A stretch of DNA of 64,000 nt, taken from assembly GCF_002211765.1 (NCBI RefSeq), contig NZ_CP022133.1, positions 248,001-312,000 of the forward strand, in the 5' to 3' direction. This DNA is from Idiomarina piscisalsi (GTDB lineage Bacteria; Pseudomonadota; Gammaproteobacteria; Enterobacterales; Alteromonadaceae). The notes beneath the pieces are model-generated. The model searched no databases. It was not told the origin of the DNA and saw nothing but the letters and a program-made list of their open reading frames with translations. Both the position numbers and the translations under genes were made by a program. Of this stretch, positions 1 through 8,839 are shown piece by piece (position 1 is the first letter of the stretch; the number at the start of each line of letters is the position of its first letter).

Positions 1-965
1 CACAGTGGGAAAGCACCACCCAAACCAAAACCGCAAAGTGCCGACCATAGCCAGGGCGACACATTTGGAAACCAACTCAGGCCGATAAATCCAACCATTT
101 GTGTGAGTACAGCCAACGCCAACCAAGGGCGGCGATCTTGAGAACGTGATAACGCAGGCAGCACTAACGCCCCAATGACTTGAACGAGAGAGAACAGCGC
201 CAACAGGTTCCCTGACGCTTGGGCCGACCAACCAAACTCTGCGTAAAAGGGCGCTATCCATGCAATAAAGCCCGCATAGCCTGCATTCACCAACGCAAAG
301 TAGGCACCGAGCACCCAGGCTCTTGGCGACTTGTAGGCTCGCAGTAATAAATGCCTGGGTGGAATACTGGCAACGGGTGTCCGATTCATTGGCAAATACC
401 AAATGACCAAAACCAGCGCTGCCAGAAGGCTCCAGCCACCCATTGCCTGATAGCGTTCTGGCAATAAATTAGCGGCCCAGGGCGTGGCAACTGCGCCCAA
501 TGCGGCACCACCCATTAAAGCCGCTGACCATAGCCCCGTGACCAATCCAAGACGTTTAAGATACTGCTGCTTTGTCAGCTCAGGAATCACAATGTGCAAT
601 AGGGATATGCCGACACCGCCAATCACCGCGCTGGTTATCATACTGGTGCTGGTTGGTTCAAAGAGGCGAGAGACTAAACCAGCGGTTAAAATGAAAAGTC
701 CCAAACCAATGCCATGGCGGTAACCCAAAGCGGTGGTAACACGCCCGGCAAATAGCGCCATAGCACCAATCATTAAAATAGGAATAGTCGTAAGCAGCGA
801 TACTTCACTGAATGACAACCCGGTTATGTCGCGTAATTCACCCGTTAATGGACCGATAGACGTAAGTAACGGTCTTAAATTCAGCCCTAATAGCACTAAA
901 ACAGTCAAGCTAACGACGAGTCGAATTCCTGAGGGCGCAGGAGTAAACGTTGATCCTTTTGACAA
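1..965 (-). CDS. MFS transporter, CynX/NimT family (partial, 3' end off window)
   Basis: Translating the minus strand from a TTG at 965 gives one open frame to the left edge, about 321 residues, with no stop. The protein is strongly hydrophobic with about ten membrane segments. It carries an early GLNLRPLLTSIGPL stretch typical of the CynX/NimT (cyanate, 2-nitroimidazole) branch of the major facilitator superfamily, and a loop of the form AGRVTTALGYRHG matching the MFS loop 2-3 signature position. The substrate cannot be told from sequence. The start is uncertain: an in-frame stop lies eight codons upstream, TTG is the best start codon in between, and no good Shine-Dalgarno is visible. It is divergent from gmk. 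The C-terminus lies outside the window. Confidence 0.8.
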   Translation of the reverse strand, partial: MSKGSTFTPAPSGIRLVVSLTVLVLLGLNLRPLLTSIGPLTGELRDITGLSFSEVSLLTTIPILMIGAMALFAGRVTTALGYRHGIGLGLFILTAGLVSRLFEPTSTSMITSAVIGGVGISLLHIVIPELTKQQYLKRLGLVTGLWSAALMGGAALGAVATPWAANLLPERYQAMGGWSLLAALVLVIWYLPMNRTPVASIPPRHLLLRAYKSPRAWVLGAYFALVNAGYAGFIAWIAPFYAEFGWSAQASGNLLALFSLVQVIGALVLPALSRSQDRRPWLALAVLTQMVGFIGLSWFPNVSPWLWSALCGFGLGGAFPL

Positions 966-1078
966 AATAATACCGCTGGTTATTTAAAACCTTACTTTAC
1001 TGAATTTTCATCGTTGTGTGAAACCGTGTTATTCTTTGGCGCCAACAGTCGCTATCCTTTACTGAAAGAGTACCCGTT

Positions 1079-1720
1079 ATGACCGCATCTACGGCGCCAG
1101 GGAATTTATTTATCGTTGCAGCCCCCAGTGGTGCAGGCAAGTCGAGTTTAATAAAAGCTTTGTTGGACAAATACGCAGACAACTCCATGCAGGTGTCTGT
1201 TTCATCAACCACGCGCGCTCCCAGACCGGGCGAAGTAGACGGTGTGCACTATCACTTTTTAGACGTGGAAGCATTTGAAAAGCGTATAGCTGCCGGTGAG
1301 TTTTACGAATGGGCCAAAGTGTTCGACAACTACTATGGTACGTCACGTAAGGTCGTTGAGTCGCTGTTGGCTGACGGCAAAGATGTCTTTTTGGATATTG
1401 ACTGGCAAGGCGCTCAGCAAGTGCGTGAGCATCACCCCGAGGTGCGTTCTATCTTTATTGTGCCACCAAGTTTGTCAATTTTAGAGCAACGTCTCAGGGC
1501 GCGAGGACAAGATTCAGAAGACGTTATTGCTAAACGCATGGCCAAAGCCCAGGCGGAAATGTCGCATTATCATGAGTTCGATTACCTGTTGGTGAATGAC
1601 GATTTTAATGATTCGCTGAATGCGCTAGAGCAGATTGTGATGGCACAACGACACAAAATGCCACATCAACAAGTAAGATATTCGCAGGTATTGAAGGAAT
1701 TACTTGGATCGTCAGGCTGA
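1079..1720 (+). CDS. gmk: Guanylate kinase
   Basis: This enzyme phosphorylates GMP or dGMP to the diphosphate using ATP in the cytoplasm, an essential step in GTP synthesis. At 213 residues it is close to the usual 205-210. The P-loop APSGAGKSS lies at about residues 15-23, and the GMP-binding segment [19 protein letters not shown] at about 42-60. The [10 protein letters not shown] region and the RL.AR lid follow. It heads a gmk-rpoZ-spoT-ridA run, so it supplies the guanine nucleotides that the SpoT enzyme downstream acts on. The reading is unambiguous. Confidence 0.98.
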   Translation: MTASTAPGNLFIVAAPSGAGKSSLIKALLDKYADNSMQVSVSSTTRAPRPGEVDGVHYHFLDVEAFEKRIAAGEFYEWAKVFDNYYGTSRKVVESLLADGKDVFLDIDWQGAQQVREHHPEVRSIFIVPPSLSILEQRLRARGQDSEDVIAKRMAKAQAEMSHYHEFDYLLVNDDFNDSLNALEQIVMAQRHKMPHQQVRYSQVLKELLGSSG

Positions 1721-1783
1721 ATTCCGTATAATTCTTAGCCTTTCGAAAAATGTCACTCAAGTTTTAGTGGGAGTAAGTAAACC

Positions 1784-2053
1784 ATGGCTCGCGTAACTGT
1801 AGAAGATGCTGTAGACCGTGTAGGTAACCGTTTTGATTTAATCTTGTTAGCGTCACGCCGCGCGCGTCAACTAGCTAATGGTAAAGAGCCACTCGTTGAA
1901 ACTAAAAACGAAAAACCAACCGTTATTGCGTTGCGTGAAATTGAGCACGGCTTAATTGATGGCGAACGCTTAGACGTAGAAGAGCAAGCGGCTCAGCAAG
2001 AGCAAGATGCTGAAGAACTTCGTGCCGTTGATGCACTGCGTGGCATTGAATAA
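1784..2053 (+). CDS. rpoZ: RNA polymerase omega subunit
   Basis: Omega (89 residues; 91 in E. coli) assists assembly of core RNA polymerase and forms part of a ppGpp-binding site on the enzyme. The conserved N-terminal block [20 protein letters not shown] and the RRARQL helix are present, followed by an acidic, glutamine-rich tail typical of gammaproteobacterial omega. A GTGGGAG ribosome site sits upstream of the ATG. It lies 63 bases after gmk and about 100 bases before spoT, separated from spoT by a long palindrome (2067-2090). Confidence 0.98.
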   Translation: MARVTVEDAVDRVGNRFDLILLASRRARQLANGKEPLVETKNEKPTVIALREIEHGLIDGERLDVEEQAAQQEQDAEELRAVDALRGIE

Positions 2054-2066
2054 TAGAAGTCAGTTC

Positions 2067-2090
2067 GCCAACGGTATCAATACCGTTGGC
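2067..2090. repeat. Perfect inverted repeat between rpoZ and spoT
   Basis: Two 11-base arms, GCCAACGGTAT and ATACCGTTGGC, separated by two bases, would form a stable hairpin (effectively a 10-bp stem with a four-base loop) in RNA just after the rpoZ stop. No U-tract follows, so it is not a classical terminator. It may reduce read-through or stabilise the upstream message; that role is inferred. Confidence 0.5.
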
Positions 2091-2155
2091 AAATCCCTCA
2101 AATCCCCTTATTCTGAAAGTATATCTATTATCCAGTCTTAACTGGGGAGTTACTG

Positions 2156-4261
2156 GTGTACCTATTTGAAGGTTTAAAAGCGCAAATTAGCGAGTATCTG
2201 CCGTCTGACCAAGTCGACAGAGTAGCCGAGGCCTTTGTTGTGGCGAATGAAGCTCACAGCACGCAAAAGCGCAGTAGTGGTGAACCTTATATTACCCACC
2301 CGGTAGCGGTCGCCAGCTTACTGGCCGATATGCGGCTTGACTGCGAAACTATCATGGCAGCGTTGCTGCATGATGTCATAGAAGACACAGAAACCAGCCA
2401 GGAAGACCTCGCCGAGCAGTTTGGCTCAACGGTTGCGACCTTGGTAGAGGGCGTGTCTAAACTCGATAAGCTGCAATTTAACTCAAAAGAAGAAGCGCAA
2501 GCGGAAAACTATCGCAAAATGATAATGGCGATGGTGCAGGACATTCGTGTGGTGTTAATAAAATTGGCAGACCGCACACACAATATGCGAACTATTGAGC
2601 ATCTGCGTCCCGACAAGCGTCGCCGCATTGCCCGGGAAACATTAGAGATTTATGCTCCCTTGGCTCACCGGCTGGGTATTCATGACATAAAGAATGAACT
2701 TGAGCATTTAGGCTTTTGGGCACTTTATCCGTGGCGTGCACGGTTACTAGAGTCGGAGGTTAAAAGAGCCCGGGGTAACCGTCGTGAATTTACCGATCGG
2801 GTCAAAAGTGAAATAAACTCCCGCCTGGAAGGTAATAACATCAGTGCCCGAGTGCTGGGCCGCGAAAAGCATTTACATAGCATTTATCGGAAAATGCAGA
2901 CCAAAGAGCTCAAGTTTGAGCAAGTCATGGATATTTATGCGTTCCGTGTCATTGTGGATAGCGTCGACACTTGTTACCGGGTTCTGGGCGCGTTGCATAA
3001 TCTGTACAAACCAATCGAAACGCGTTTTAAAGACTATATTGCGATTCCTAAATCGAACGGCTATCAGTCGTTGCACACGTCGCTGAAAGGTCCTCATGGG
3101 GTGCCAGTGGAAATCCAAATTCGTACGGAAGAAATGGATTTGATGGCTGACCGAGGGGTTGCGGCGCACTGGATGTACAAGAAAACCGATGATTCTGGCA
3201 CCACCGCTCAGGTGCGTGCTCGTAAATGGATGCAAAGCTTACTTGAACTCCAGCAAAGTGCTGGCAACTCTTTTGAGTTTATTGAAAGCGTTAAGTCAGA
3301 TTTATTCCCCGAAGAGATTTACGTGTTCAGTCCAGACGGACGAATTACTGAGTTGCCGCAAGGGGCAACCGCGGTTGACTTCGCCTACGCCGTGCATACC
3401 GACGTTGGCAACACGTGCATTGGTGCGCGCGTCAATCATCGCACCTATTCACTTAGTAAGCCGCTGGAAACCGGGCAAACCGTAGAAATAAAAACGGCAC
3501 CGAATTCGCGTCCGAATATTGCTTGGCTGAATTTTGTGGTGACCGGAAAAGCACGGGCAAAAATACGACAGTACCTGAAAAGTCAGGAGGCCGACGAAGC
3601 CCAACAGTTGGGTGAGCGCTTACTTCGCTCAGCATTGGGTCCTGTCAGCTACGACGATATTCCCGAATCAGAATTTGATCGTGTGCTAACGGACACCAAA
3701 GTCGCTTCGAAAGAAGAATTGTTGAAGCAAATTGGTCTGGGCAACTTAATGTCTATTGCTATAGCGAAACGACTGTTGGGTGAGTTACAGCCAATAAAAG
3801 ATGAAAACGCTTCAGAAAAGAGCTTGTCTATTAAAGGCGCTGAGGGCTTGTTGGTGAGCTTTGCGAAATGTTGCCGGCCAATTCCGGGCGATGACATCAT
3901 TGCACACGTGAGTCCCGGTAAAGGCTTGGTCATTCACCGCCGTGAGTGCAAAAACGTGCGTGGTCATGAGGATGATCCGGGGCGTTACTTCCCGGTCGAG
4001 TGGGATAACAAGCCAGAAGCGGAATTTATTTCAGAAATTAGAATCGAAATTATTAACCACCAGGGTGTTTTAGCCCGGTTAACCTCTTCAATTGCGACCA
4101 CCGGTTGTAATATTGACGGACTGAAAACAGAAGAAATTGACGCCAATATTTACTTTATCGATGTCGCACTAACGATAAGAAACCGGAAACATTTAGCGGA
4201 TGTCATACGCCACATTCGAAAAATGCCGGATGTTCAGCGCGTGACGCGCTTAAGGAAGTAG
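2156..4261 (+). CDS. spoT: Bifunctional (p)ppGpp synthetase/hydrolase SpoT
   Basis: SpoT makes and degrades the alarmone (p)ppGpp. At 701 residues it matches E. coli SpoT (702), and the N-terminus MYLFEGL supports the GTG start at 2156. An intact HD hydrolase motif, LLHDVIEDT, lies at residues 71-79 (H72, D73). The synthetase domain includes [19 protein letters not shown] and the segment [15 protein letters not shown] domain ([24 protein letters not shown]) and a C-terminal ACT domain follow. The HD motif argues for SpoT rather than the hydrolase-dead RelA. It sits between rpoZ and ridA. Confidence 0.98.
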   Translation: MYLFEGLKAQISEYLPSDQVDRVAEAFVVANEAHSTQKRSSGEPYITHPVAVASLLADMRLDCETIMAALLHDVIEDTETSQEDLAEQFGSTVATLVEGVSKLDKLQFNSKEEAQAENYRKMIMAMVQDIRVVLIKLADRTHNMRTIEHLRPDKRRRIARETLEIYAPLAHRLGIHDIKNELEHLGFWALYPWRARLLESEVKRARGNRREFTDRVKSEINSRLEGNNISARVLGREKHLHSIYRKMQTKELKFEQVMDIYAFRVIVDSVDTCYRVLGALHNLYKPIETRFKDYIAIPKSNGYQSLHTSLKGPHGVPVEIQIRTEEMDLMADRGVAAHWMYKKTDDSGTTAQVRARKWMQSLLELQQSAGNSFEFIESVKSDLFPEEIYVFSPDGRITELPQGATAVDFAYAVHTDVGNTCIGARVNHRTYSLSKPLETGQTVEIKTAPNSRPNIAWLNFVVTGKARAKIRQYLKSQEADEAQQLGERLLRSALGPVSYDDIPESEFDRVLTDTKVASKEELLKQIGLGNLMSIAIAKRLLGELQPIKDENASEKSLSIKGAEGLLVSFAKCCRPIPGDDIIAHVSPGKGLVIHRRECKNVRGHEDDPGRYFPVEWDNKPEAEFISEIRIEIINHQGVLARLTSSIATTGCNIDGLKTEEIDANIYFIDVALTIRNRKHLADVIRHIRKMPDVQRVTRLRK

Positions 4262-4262
4262 T

Positions 4263-4655
4263 ATGTCAAAAGTGATTATTTCTACCGATAACGCACCTGC
4301 TGCTATTGGCACGTATTCGCAGGCAGTAAAAATTGGCACGACGGTGTATTTGTCAGGGCAAATTCCATTGGTGCCTGAAACCATGGAACTGGTGAGTGAA
4401 GATTTTACCGCACAAGCGGAACAAGTTTTTAAAAACCTGACCGCTGTCTGCGAAGCTGCCGGTGGTGAACTGCAGGACATGGTTAAGCTACAAATTTATC
4501 TGACCGATTTGGGCGAGTTTGCCATTGTGAACGAAGTCATGGCTAAGTTCTTTAAAGAGCCTTACCCAGCCCGTGCGGCTATTGGCGTAAAGCAATTGCC
4601 AAAAGGCGCACAGATTGAGATAGACGGTATTCTCGAGTTGCCGAGCACTAACTAA
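4263..4655 (+). CDS. ridA: RidA family 2-iminobutanoate/2-iminopropanoate deaminase
   Basis: This 130-residue YjgF/YER057c/UK114 protein hydrolyses reactive enamine/imine intermediates released by PLP enzymes such as threonine dehydratase. The family residues Y18 (GTYSQAV), S31 (YLSGQIPL), R104 (PARAAIG) and E119 (IEIDG) are all present. The cysteine usually found two residues after the arginine is alanine here. It starts one base after the spoT stop and is probably co-transcribed with it. Downstream it converges on the NhaC antiporter gene. Confidence 0.96.
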   Translation: MSKVIISTDNAPAAIGTYSQAVKIGTTVYLSGQIPLVPETMELVSEDFTAQAEQVFKNLTAVCEAAGGELQDMVKLQIYLTDLGEFAIVNEVMAKFFKEPYPARAAIGVKQLPKGAQIEIDGILELPSTN

Positions 4656-4658
4656 GCT

Positions 4659-6002
4659 TCACACCACTGTTTCTGGCGCTGGCTCCCTGTCTTCCAGAGG
4701 TCGGCGCCAAATAATAATAGCGATAGCGACCGCCGCCAGAATAAAGCAGTAACCGGTGTGGATACTGACCGACAACGGCGATATTTTAAAGCTGGCCCCC
4801 ATTAGTAAAGCTTGCGCTCCGTAGGGTAATGCCCCTTGTACCACACAGGCAAAAATATCCAGTAAGCTGGCGCTTTGACGTGGCGCTAAATTGCCAATTT
4901 TAGCCAGTCGTTTACTGACTTCCCCGGCTAATAGAATGCTGACTGTATTATTGGCAACACACAGGTTGGTAAGGGCGGTGAGTCCAGCAACGCCAATAGC
5001 TGAGGCCCGCTGCTTATGCTTGCTGACTTTGTTTGCGGCGGCTTCGACAAACTGCGCCAGGAAAGCTAACCCGCCCTGCTGGCGAATCAGTGCTGATAAC
5101 CCGCCAATAAGCAATGACAGCAAGAAAATTTCCTGCATGCTTTCAAAGCCTTTGTAAATGTCCTGACTGAAAGCAACCCATTCGTAGTCGACGGTGAACA
5201 TACCGAATGCTGCAGCCATAACGATACCCAGGCCAAGAACTGCAAATACGTTCAGACCTAAAACCGCCAGTATAATAATCGCAAAATAAGGAATGGCGAG
5301 CCAAAGGTTAGCGTCCGGAACATTCAGAGGGACACCGCTGGTGTCGTAAGTAACTAACCACAAAACAGTGACAATAGCTGCTGGTATCGCAATTTTTAGG
5401 TTCGCACGGAACTTGTCACGCATGGTACAACCTTGAGTACGCGTTGCGGCAATGGTGGTGTCAGATATTATCGACAAGTTGTCACCAAACATAGCGCCGC
5501 TGACCAGCACACCCGCGAGCAGTGGCAAGCTAATGTCAGTGGCTTCGCCAATACCTAAAACCACCGGCGCTAACGCCGCCAGAGTGCCCATGGATGTCCC
5601 CATGGCGGTTGAGATAACCCCTGCAATAATGAACAGACCTGGCAGCAGGAACGCGGCAGGAATAATGCTGAGGCCTAATGCAACCATTGCATCCACACCA
5701 CCCGTGGCTTCAGCAACTGTACTGAATGCGCCTGCCAGAAGGTAGATAACGCACATGGTAATGATGTTATTGTCACCCACACCGGCGACAAAGGTATTAA
5801 TTCTTTCTTCAAAGGCCTGCTTGCTGAGCAGTATACCTAATACAATGGCGGGTAATATGGCGACAGGACTTGGTAGTTGATAGAAAGCGTACTCAACACC
5901 TTCGTTCTGAAAGTAGAGGCCAGTGCCTAAAAATAAAATCAGGAATAGCGCGAGTGGAAGAAGCGCTTTAGCACTTGCCGGTTGTGGCGACGAATCTGTC
6001 AT
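4659..6002 (-). CDS. Na+/H+ antiporter, NhaC family
   Basis: A 447-residue polytopic membrane protein with about eleven hydrophobic segments and the internal symmetry of the NhaC (PF03553) family. Conserved small-residue motifs are visible, including STAMGTSMGTLAALAPV and the SGAMFGDNLSIISDTTIAATRTQG stretch. It probably exchanges Na+ for H+ (some relatives exchange malate/lactate), fitting a marine, salt-loving cell. The ATG start is preceded by AAGG. It converges on ridA and diverges from the operon at 6139. Family assignment is firm; the exact ion is inferred. Confidence 0.9.
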   Translation of the reverse strand: MTDSSPQPASAKALLPLALFLILFLGTGLYFQNEGVEYAFYQLPSPVAILPAIVLGILLSKQAFEERINTFVAGVGDNNIITMCVIYLLAGAFSTVAEATGGVDAMVALGLSIIPAAFLLPGLFIIAGVISTAMGTSMGTLAALAPVVLGIGEATDISLPLLAGVLVSGAMFGDNLSIISDTTIAATRTQGCTMRDKFRANLKIAIPAAIVTVLWLVTYDTSGVPLNVPDANLWLAIPYFAIIILAVLGLNVFAVLGLGIVMAAAFGMFTVDYEWVAFSQDIYKGFESMQEIFLLSLLIGGLSALIRQQGGLAFLAQFVEAAANKVSKHKQRASAIGVAGLTALTNLCVANNTVSILLAGEVSKRLAKIGNLAPRQSASLLDIFACVVQGALPYGAQALLMGASFKISPLSVSIHTGYCFILAAVAIAIIIWRRPLEDREPAPETVV

Positions 6003-6138
6003 AAACTACCTTTTATTTTTATTTTGGACGTCCAGAAGCTTATCCGTCCATTGGTTTTTGTGCAACATTTTTTCTGCAACACGAAAGTAATGCATTGATT
6101 GTGACCACAGTGGTATATTTTTGCAAAAGGAGGCGTTT

Positions 6139-7362
6139 ATGGATCAGTTTTTTGGCAGGGCTTATGTGTTTATTCCTTGCTATTTGGACGGAAAAGCACT
6201 AAAAGCGGTTGAAACTGAACAAGGGTCCTATGTCAGTGAAATGGCTGACAGGTTTTCAGAAGAAGTGTCTAACCGCAGCTGGAACCAGTTCGAACGCGGA
6301 ACACTGGGTCGTTTTTCATTTAACTTTTACGGCGAAAGTGAAAAGGACACGAATTGCGAGCAACTGCCGGGTGACGTTTATTTCACCTTAAACCAGCGTA
6401 CTCAGTTATGCATTTTAACGATTGTATTTGGTGTTAATGGTGAGCCAATAACTCAGCTGTTAGACAGAGTCTCGCGTGAAGGCATTGAAATAACGAATGG
6501 TGATGAGCGTAACGCCAGTTTCTATGAATACTTAAAAGCAAACCATGGATTGCAGGTGTCCGGCAAAGCACGAGTTTGCCTCAGTACAGGTCAAAAGCTG
6601 TCAGACATTTTAAAGCCGTCGATATTTGCGAACGAGATGTTTGAGTCCGATGTGATGGAGTCGGCGGGTTTATTGCCGACCTTTGGTCAAGGCTGTTGGC
6701 AGGAAAATATAGCGGTGTACAACAGCAGTGAGATATACGCGAGCAAGACAACTGTGCTTCGTTACGACAGTAATCTGGATAATGATGATCCTGAGCTATC
6801 GGGCACGTCAGTAAATGCCATTCGGCGTGACTTAATGCTGACCTTTATTATTGAGTTGTTGATGTTCAGAGAAGCGTCTATAAAACGTGCGAACTTGCGA
6901 GTAACTCATTCAATACAAACCGATGAGAAACTGGAACTGGACGACATTAATGACTTGATGGGCGATTTTAAAGCGGCCATTTTGTTTTGGGATTTAGATA
7001 TATTTCTCTATCCATCAGCCCAGCAGTTGGCTGACAGTTTATTCGAAAAGTTCGATATTGATCGTTCGCTGGAAACGTACCGAAAAAACCAGAGCTTTCT
7101 CGAACAGCGGGTAAACCTGTCGAATGCTGCGCAGGCAGAAAAAGAAACCCGCACGATAAACTACATTGCTATTATCGTGTTCTTTTTCGAGGCGGTGCCG
7201 TTACTATTCGTGTTAGCTGAATCACTTATCCAGAAAAAGCCGCTTAATATGCTAGCGATATATTCCGGGATAGCTGCGATTAGTGTTAGTTTTGTCTTAT
7301 TTGTAGCGATTTTGGGCATTGTAAGAATGCGTCGGCTCACCAAAAAAGCGGTACGAAGTTAA
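6139..7362 (+). CDS. Protein of unknown function with two C-terminal membrane segments
   Basis: 407 residues. The ATG at 6139 has a strong AAGGAGG site at 6127-6133, so this start is preferred over an upstream TTG. The long N-terminal part is soluble and acidic. After a likely helical stretch (EQRVNLSNAAQAEKETR) come two membrane segments near the C-terminus, with a short loop between them and a basic tail (RMRRLTKKAVRS). That plan resembles CorA-like channels, but no GMN-type motif is present, so function is unassigned. The stop overlaps the next start by one base (TAATG), and the next two genes are joined in the same way. The GNAT-like protein and cation transporter downstream therefore probably work with it. 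Confidence 0.85.
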   Translation: MDQFFGRAYVFIPCYLDGKALKAVETEQGSYVSEMADRFSEEVSNRSWNQFERGTLGRFSFNFYGESEKDTNCEQLPGDVYFTLNQRTQLCILTIVFGVNGEPITQLLDRVSREGIEITNGDERNASFYEYLKANHGLQVSGKARVCLSTGQKLSDILKPSIFANEMFESDVMESAGLLPTFGQGCWQENIAVYNSSEIYASKTTVLRYDSNLDNDDPELSGTSVNAIRRDLMLTFIIELLMFREASIKRANLRVTHSIQTDEKLELDDINDLMGDFKAAILFWDLDIFLYPSAQQLADSLFEKFDIDRSLETYRKNQSFLEQRVNLSNAAQAEKETRTINYIAIIVFFFEAVPLLFVLAESLIQKKPLNMLAIYSGIAAISVSFVLFVAILGIVRMRRLTKKAVRS

Positions 7363-7916
7363 TGCAAGAAAAACAGTTAAGCCCCGGCTTTTTCACCTAT
7401 GCAGAATTACAGGGAATGGGCTACACCGTTGATGACATTGTTGAAAAAACCGTCGCGCTATCAGCCGATGATATTTCCGGCTATGACTCGCAAGATAACG
7501 AGAGTCAGTATTGGTTAAAGCATCGTCGGAACAATATGTCATTGTTTGTTTGTGCTATGCAGGGTGACACTATGTTAGGCCACTTCTCAGCCATGCGCGT
7601 AAAAACAGATGAAGCAATGGCGTTTTTAGAGGGGAAGTGCTCTGAGACTGAGTTCAGCGTGGTTTCAGGGCAGGATGCTCAAACAGCACCGCACTATGTT
7701 TATATTAGCGCCGTCGTGGTGACGAAGACTTTGCGAAACAGTTCTGTTGCAATGAAACTCATACGCCAGGGGTATCGTCTCTTGAATCAGTATTTAAAGG
7801 AAACCCCGCAAGCTAAGGGGATTTTTGCGGAAGCCTACTCGGAAGAAGGGCGAAGACTCTGCGAACTCTTCGGTATGAATAATATCTCGGCAAATTTTTA
7901 TCGTAAGGATAGGTAA
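7362..7916 (+). CDS. GNAT-like acetyltransferase
   Basis: 184 residues. A central YVYISAVVVTKTLRNSSVAMKLIRQGYRLL segment has the beta4-alpha3 pattern of GCN5-related N-acetyltransferases. The usual Q/RxxGxG/A acetyl-CoA loop is poorly preserved (TKTLRNSSVA), so activity is uncertain. The C-terminal AEAYSEEGRRLCELFGM element looks like the typical GNAT late helix. It is translationally coupled by TAATG overlaps to the unknown membrane protein before it and the cation transporter after it. The substrate is unknown; the operon suggests a role tied to membrane or metal physiology. Confidence 0.7.
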   Translation: MQEKQLSPGFFTYAELQGMGYTVDDIVEKTVALSADDISGYDSQDNESQYWLKHRRNNMSLFVCAMQGDTMLGHFSAMRVKTDEAMAFLEGKCSETEFSVVSGQDAQTAPHYVYISAVVVTKTLRNSSVAMKLIRQGYRLLNQYLKETPQAKGIFAEAYSEEGRRLCELFGMNNISANFYRKDR

Positions 7917-8839
7917 TGTTCAGTAAAAAGCTCGATCCGGAGTTAGAGTCACAGCTGTTATCGTTATCGGTCTTGGCCTCGTTGTTCTTCACGGTGTCGG
8001 GTATTGTGGTTGGGCTGTTAACCGGTTCGTCAGTAGTGCTTTTTGACGGCTTGTACTCGGGTATCAGCTTATTACTGTCCTATTTGTCGCTCATTGCTGC
8101 TAAAAATGTGAACGCCGACGACAGTGTGTCCTTTCCTTATGGCAAAAGCGCTATTGAGCCTTTTTTAGTCGGCGTTAAATACCTCACGTTAATTGTCTTA
8201 TGTGTGTATTCTGCTTTTGCTGCCGCCTTTGATATTGCCGCTGGCGGCAGTGACGTGAATATCGACGTGGCGTTGGTGTATTCGCTTATCTCCTCGGTTG
8301 TCTGTGCGGGTGTTTACTTTTATTTCAAAAAAGCCTCAGCCAATTTGGAGTCAGACTTAGTTCGCTCTGAGTCTTACGAATGGTTTCTGGATACCATTTT
8401 GTCTACGGGCATATTTATTGGCTTTGTTGGTGCGCTAATACTCATGCGCGTTTCGATGGAAGAGTGGGTGCCCTATATTGACCCGGTATTGGTGTTGGTA
8501 GCGTCACTTGCGTTTATTGCTACTCCGCTGAAAGGGCTAATCCAAAGTGCCAAAGAACTCATTGGTTTTCAGCCGAAAGGAAAACTTGTCAAGCAGTTAA
8601 ACCGAATTGTGGAAGAGGTTGAAAAAGAGAATAACTTCGACTCGAGTGTGGTTCGTATCCAAAAAGTTGGCCGTACCGTATTTCTGGAAATTGATTTTAT
8701 TGTTAGACCCGACGACTTTTCTGTCACGGTGTTACGCCAGGATGCCATTCGCGAAAAAATACACAGTCAAATTGTAAAACTGGGGTACCGCTGGTGGCTG
8801 ACAGTTGCCTTTACCAAAGACGAGAAATGGGTGGCTTAA
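7916..8839 (+). CDS. Cation diffusion facilitator family transporter
   Basis: 307 residues with six predicted membrane segments followed by a cytoplasmic domain of about 90 residues, the architecture of CDF metal/proton antiporters (COG3965-like branch). The canonical metal site is altered. In TM2 the usual DxxxD is D44-G-L-Y-S48, and in TM5 the usual HxxxD is E155-W-F-L-D159. This makes export of Zn2+ doubtful and leaves the substrate open. It is the last gene of a three-gene coupled operon, and its stop overlaps by four bases the convergent EAL/HDOD gene. Confidence 0.85.
   Translation: MFSKKLDPELESQLLSLSVLASLFFTVSGIVVGLLTGSSVVLFDGLYSGISLLLSYLSLIAAKNVNADDSVSFPYGKSAIEPFLVGVKYLTLIVLCVYSAFAAAFDIAAGGSDVNIDVALVYSLISSVVCAGVYFYFKKASANLESDLVRSESYEWFLDTILSTGIFIGFVGALILMRVSMEEWVPYIDPVLVLVASLAFIATPLKGLIQSAKELIGFQPKGKLVKQLNRIVEEVEKENNFDSSVVRIQKVGRTVFLEIDFIVRPDDFSVTVLRQDAIREKIHSQIVKLGYRWWLTVAFTKDEKWVA

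Noticed and set aside
484-987. Two plus-strand open frames opposite the MFS gene
   Set aside because: They are antisense shadows: the minus strand here encodes a continuous hydrophobic MFS protein, while the plus-strand products show no recognisable features.
3159-3485. Open frame of 108 codons inside spoT
   Set aside because: It lies wholly within the highly conserved spoT synthetase/TGS region in another frame, and the product has no family features.
6095-6119. Possible -35/-10 pair (TTGATT and TATATT) before the 6139 operon
   Set aside because: The spacing is only 13 bases, too short for a sigma-70 promoter, so it was not listed.
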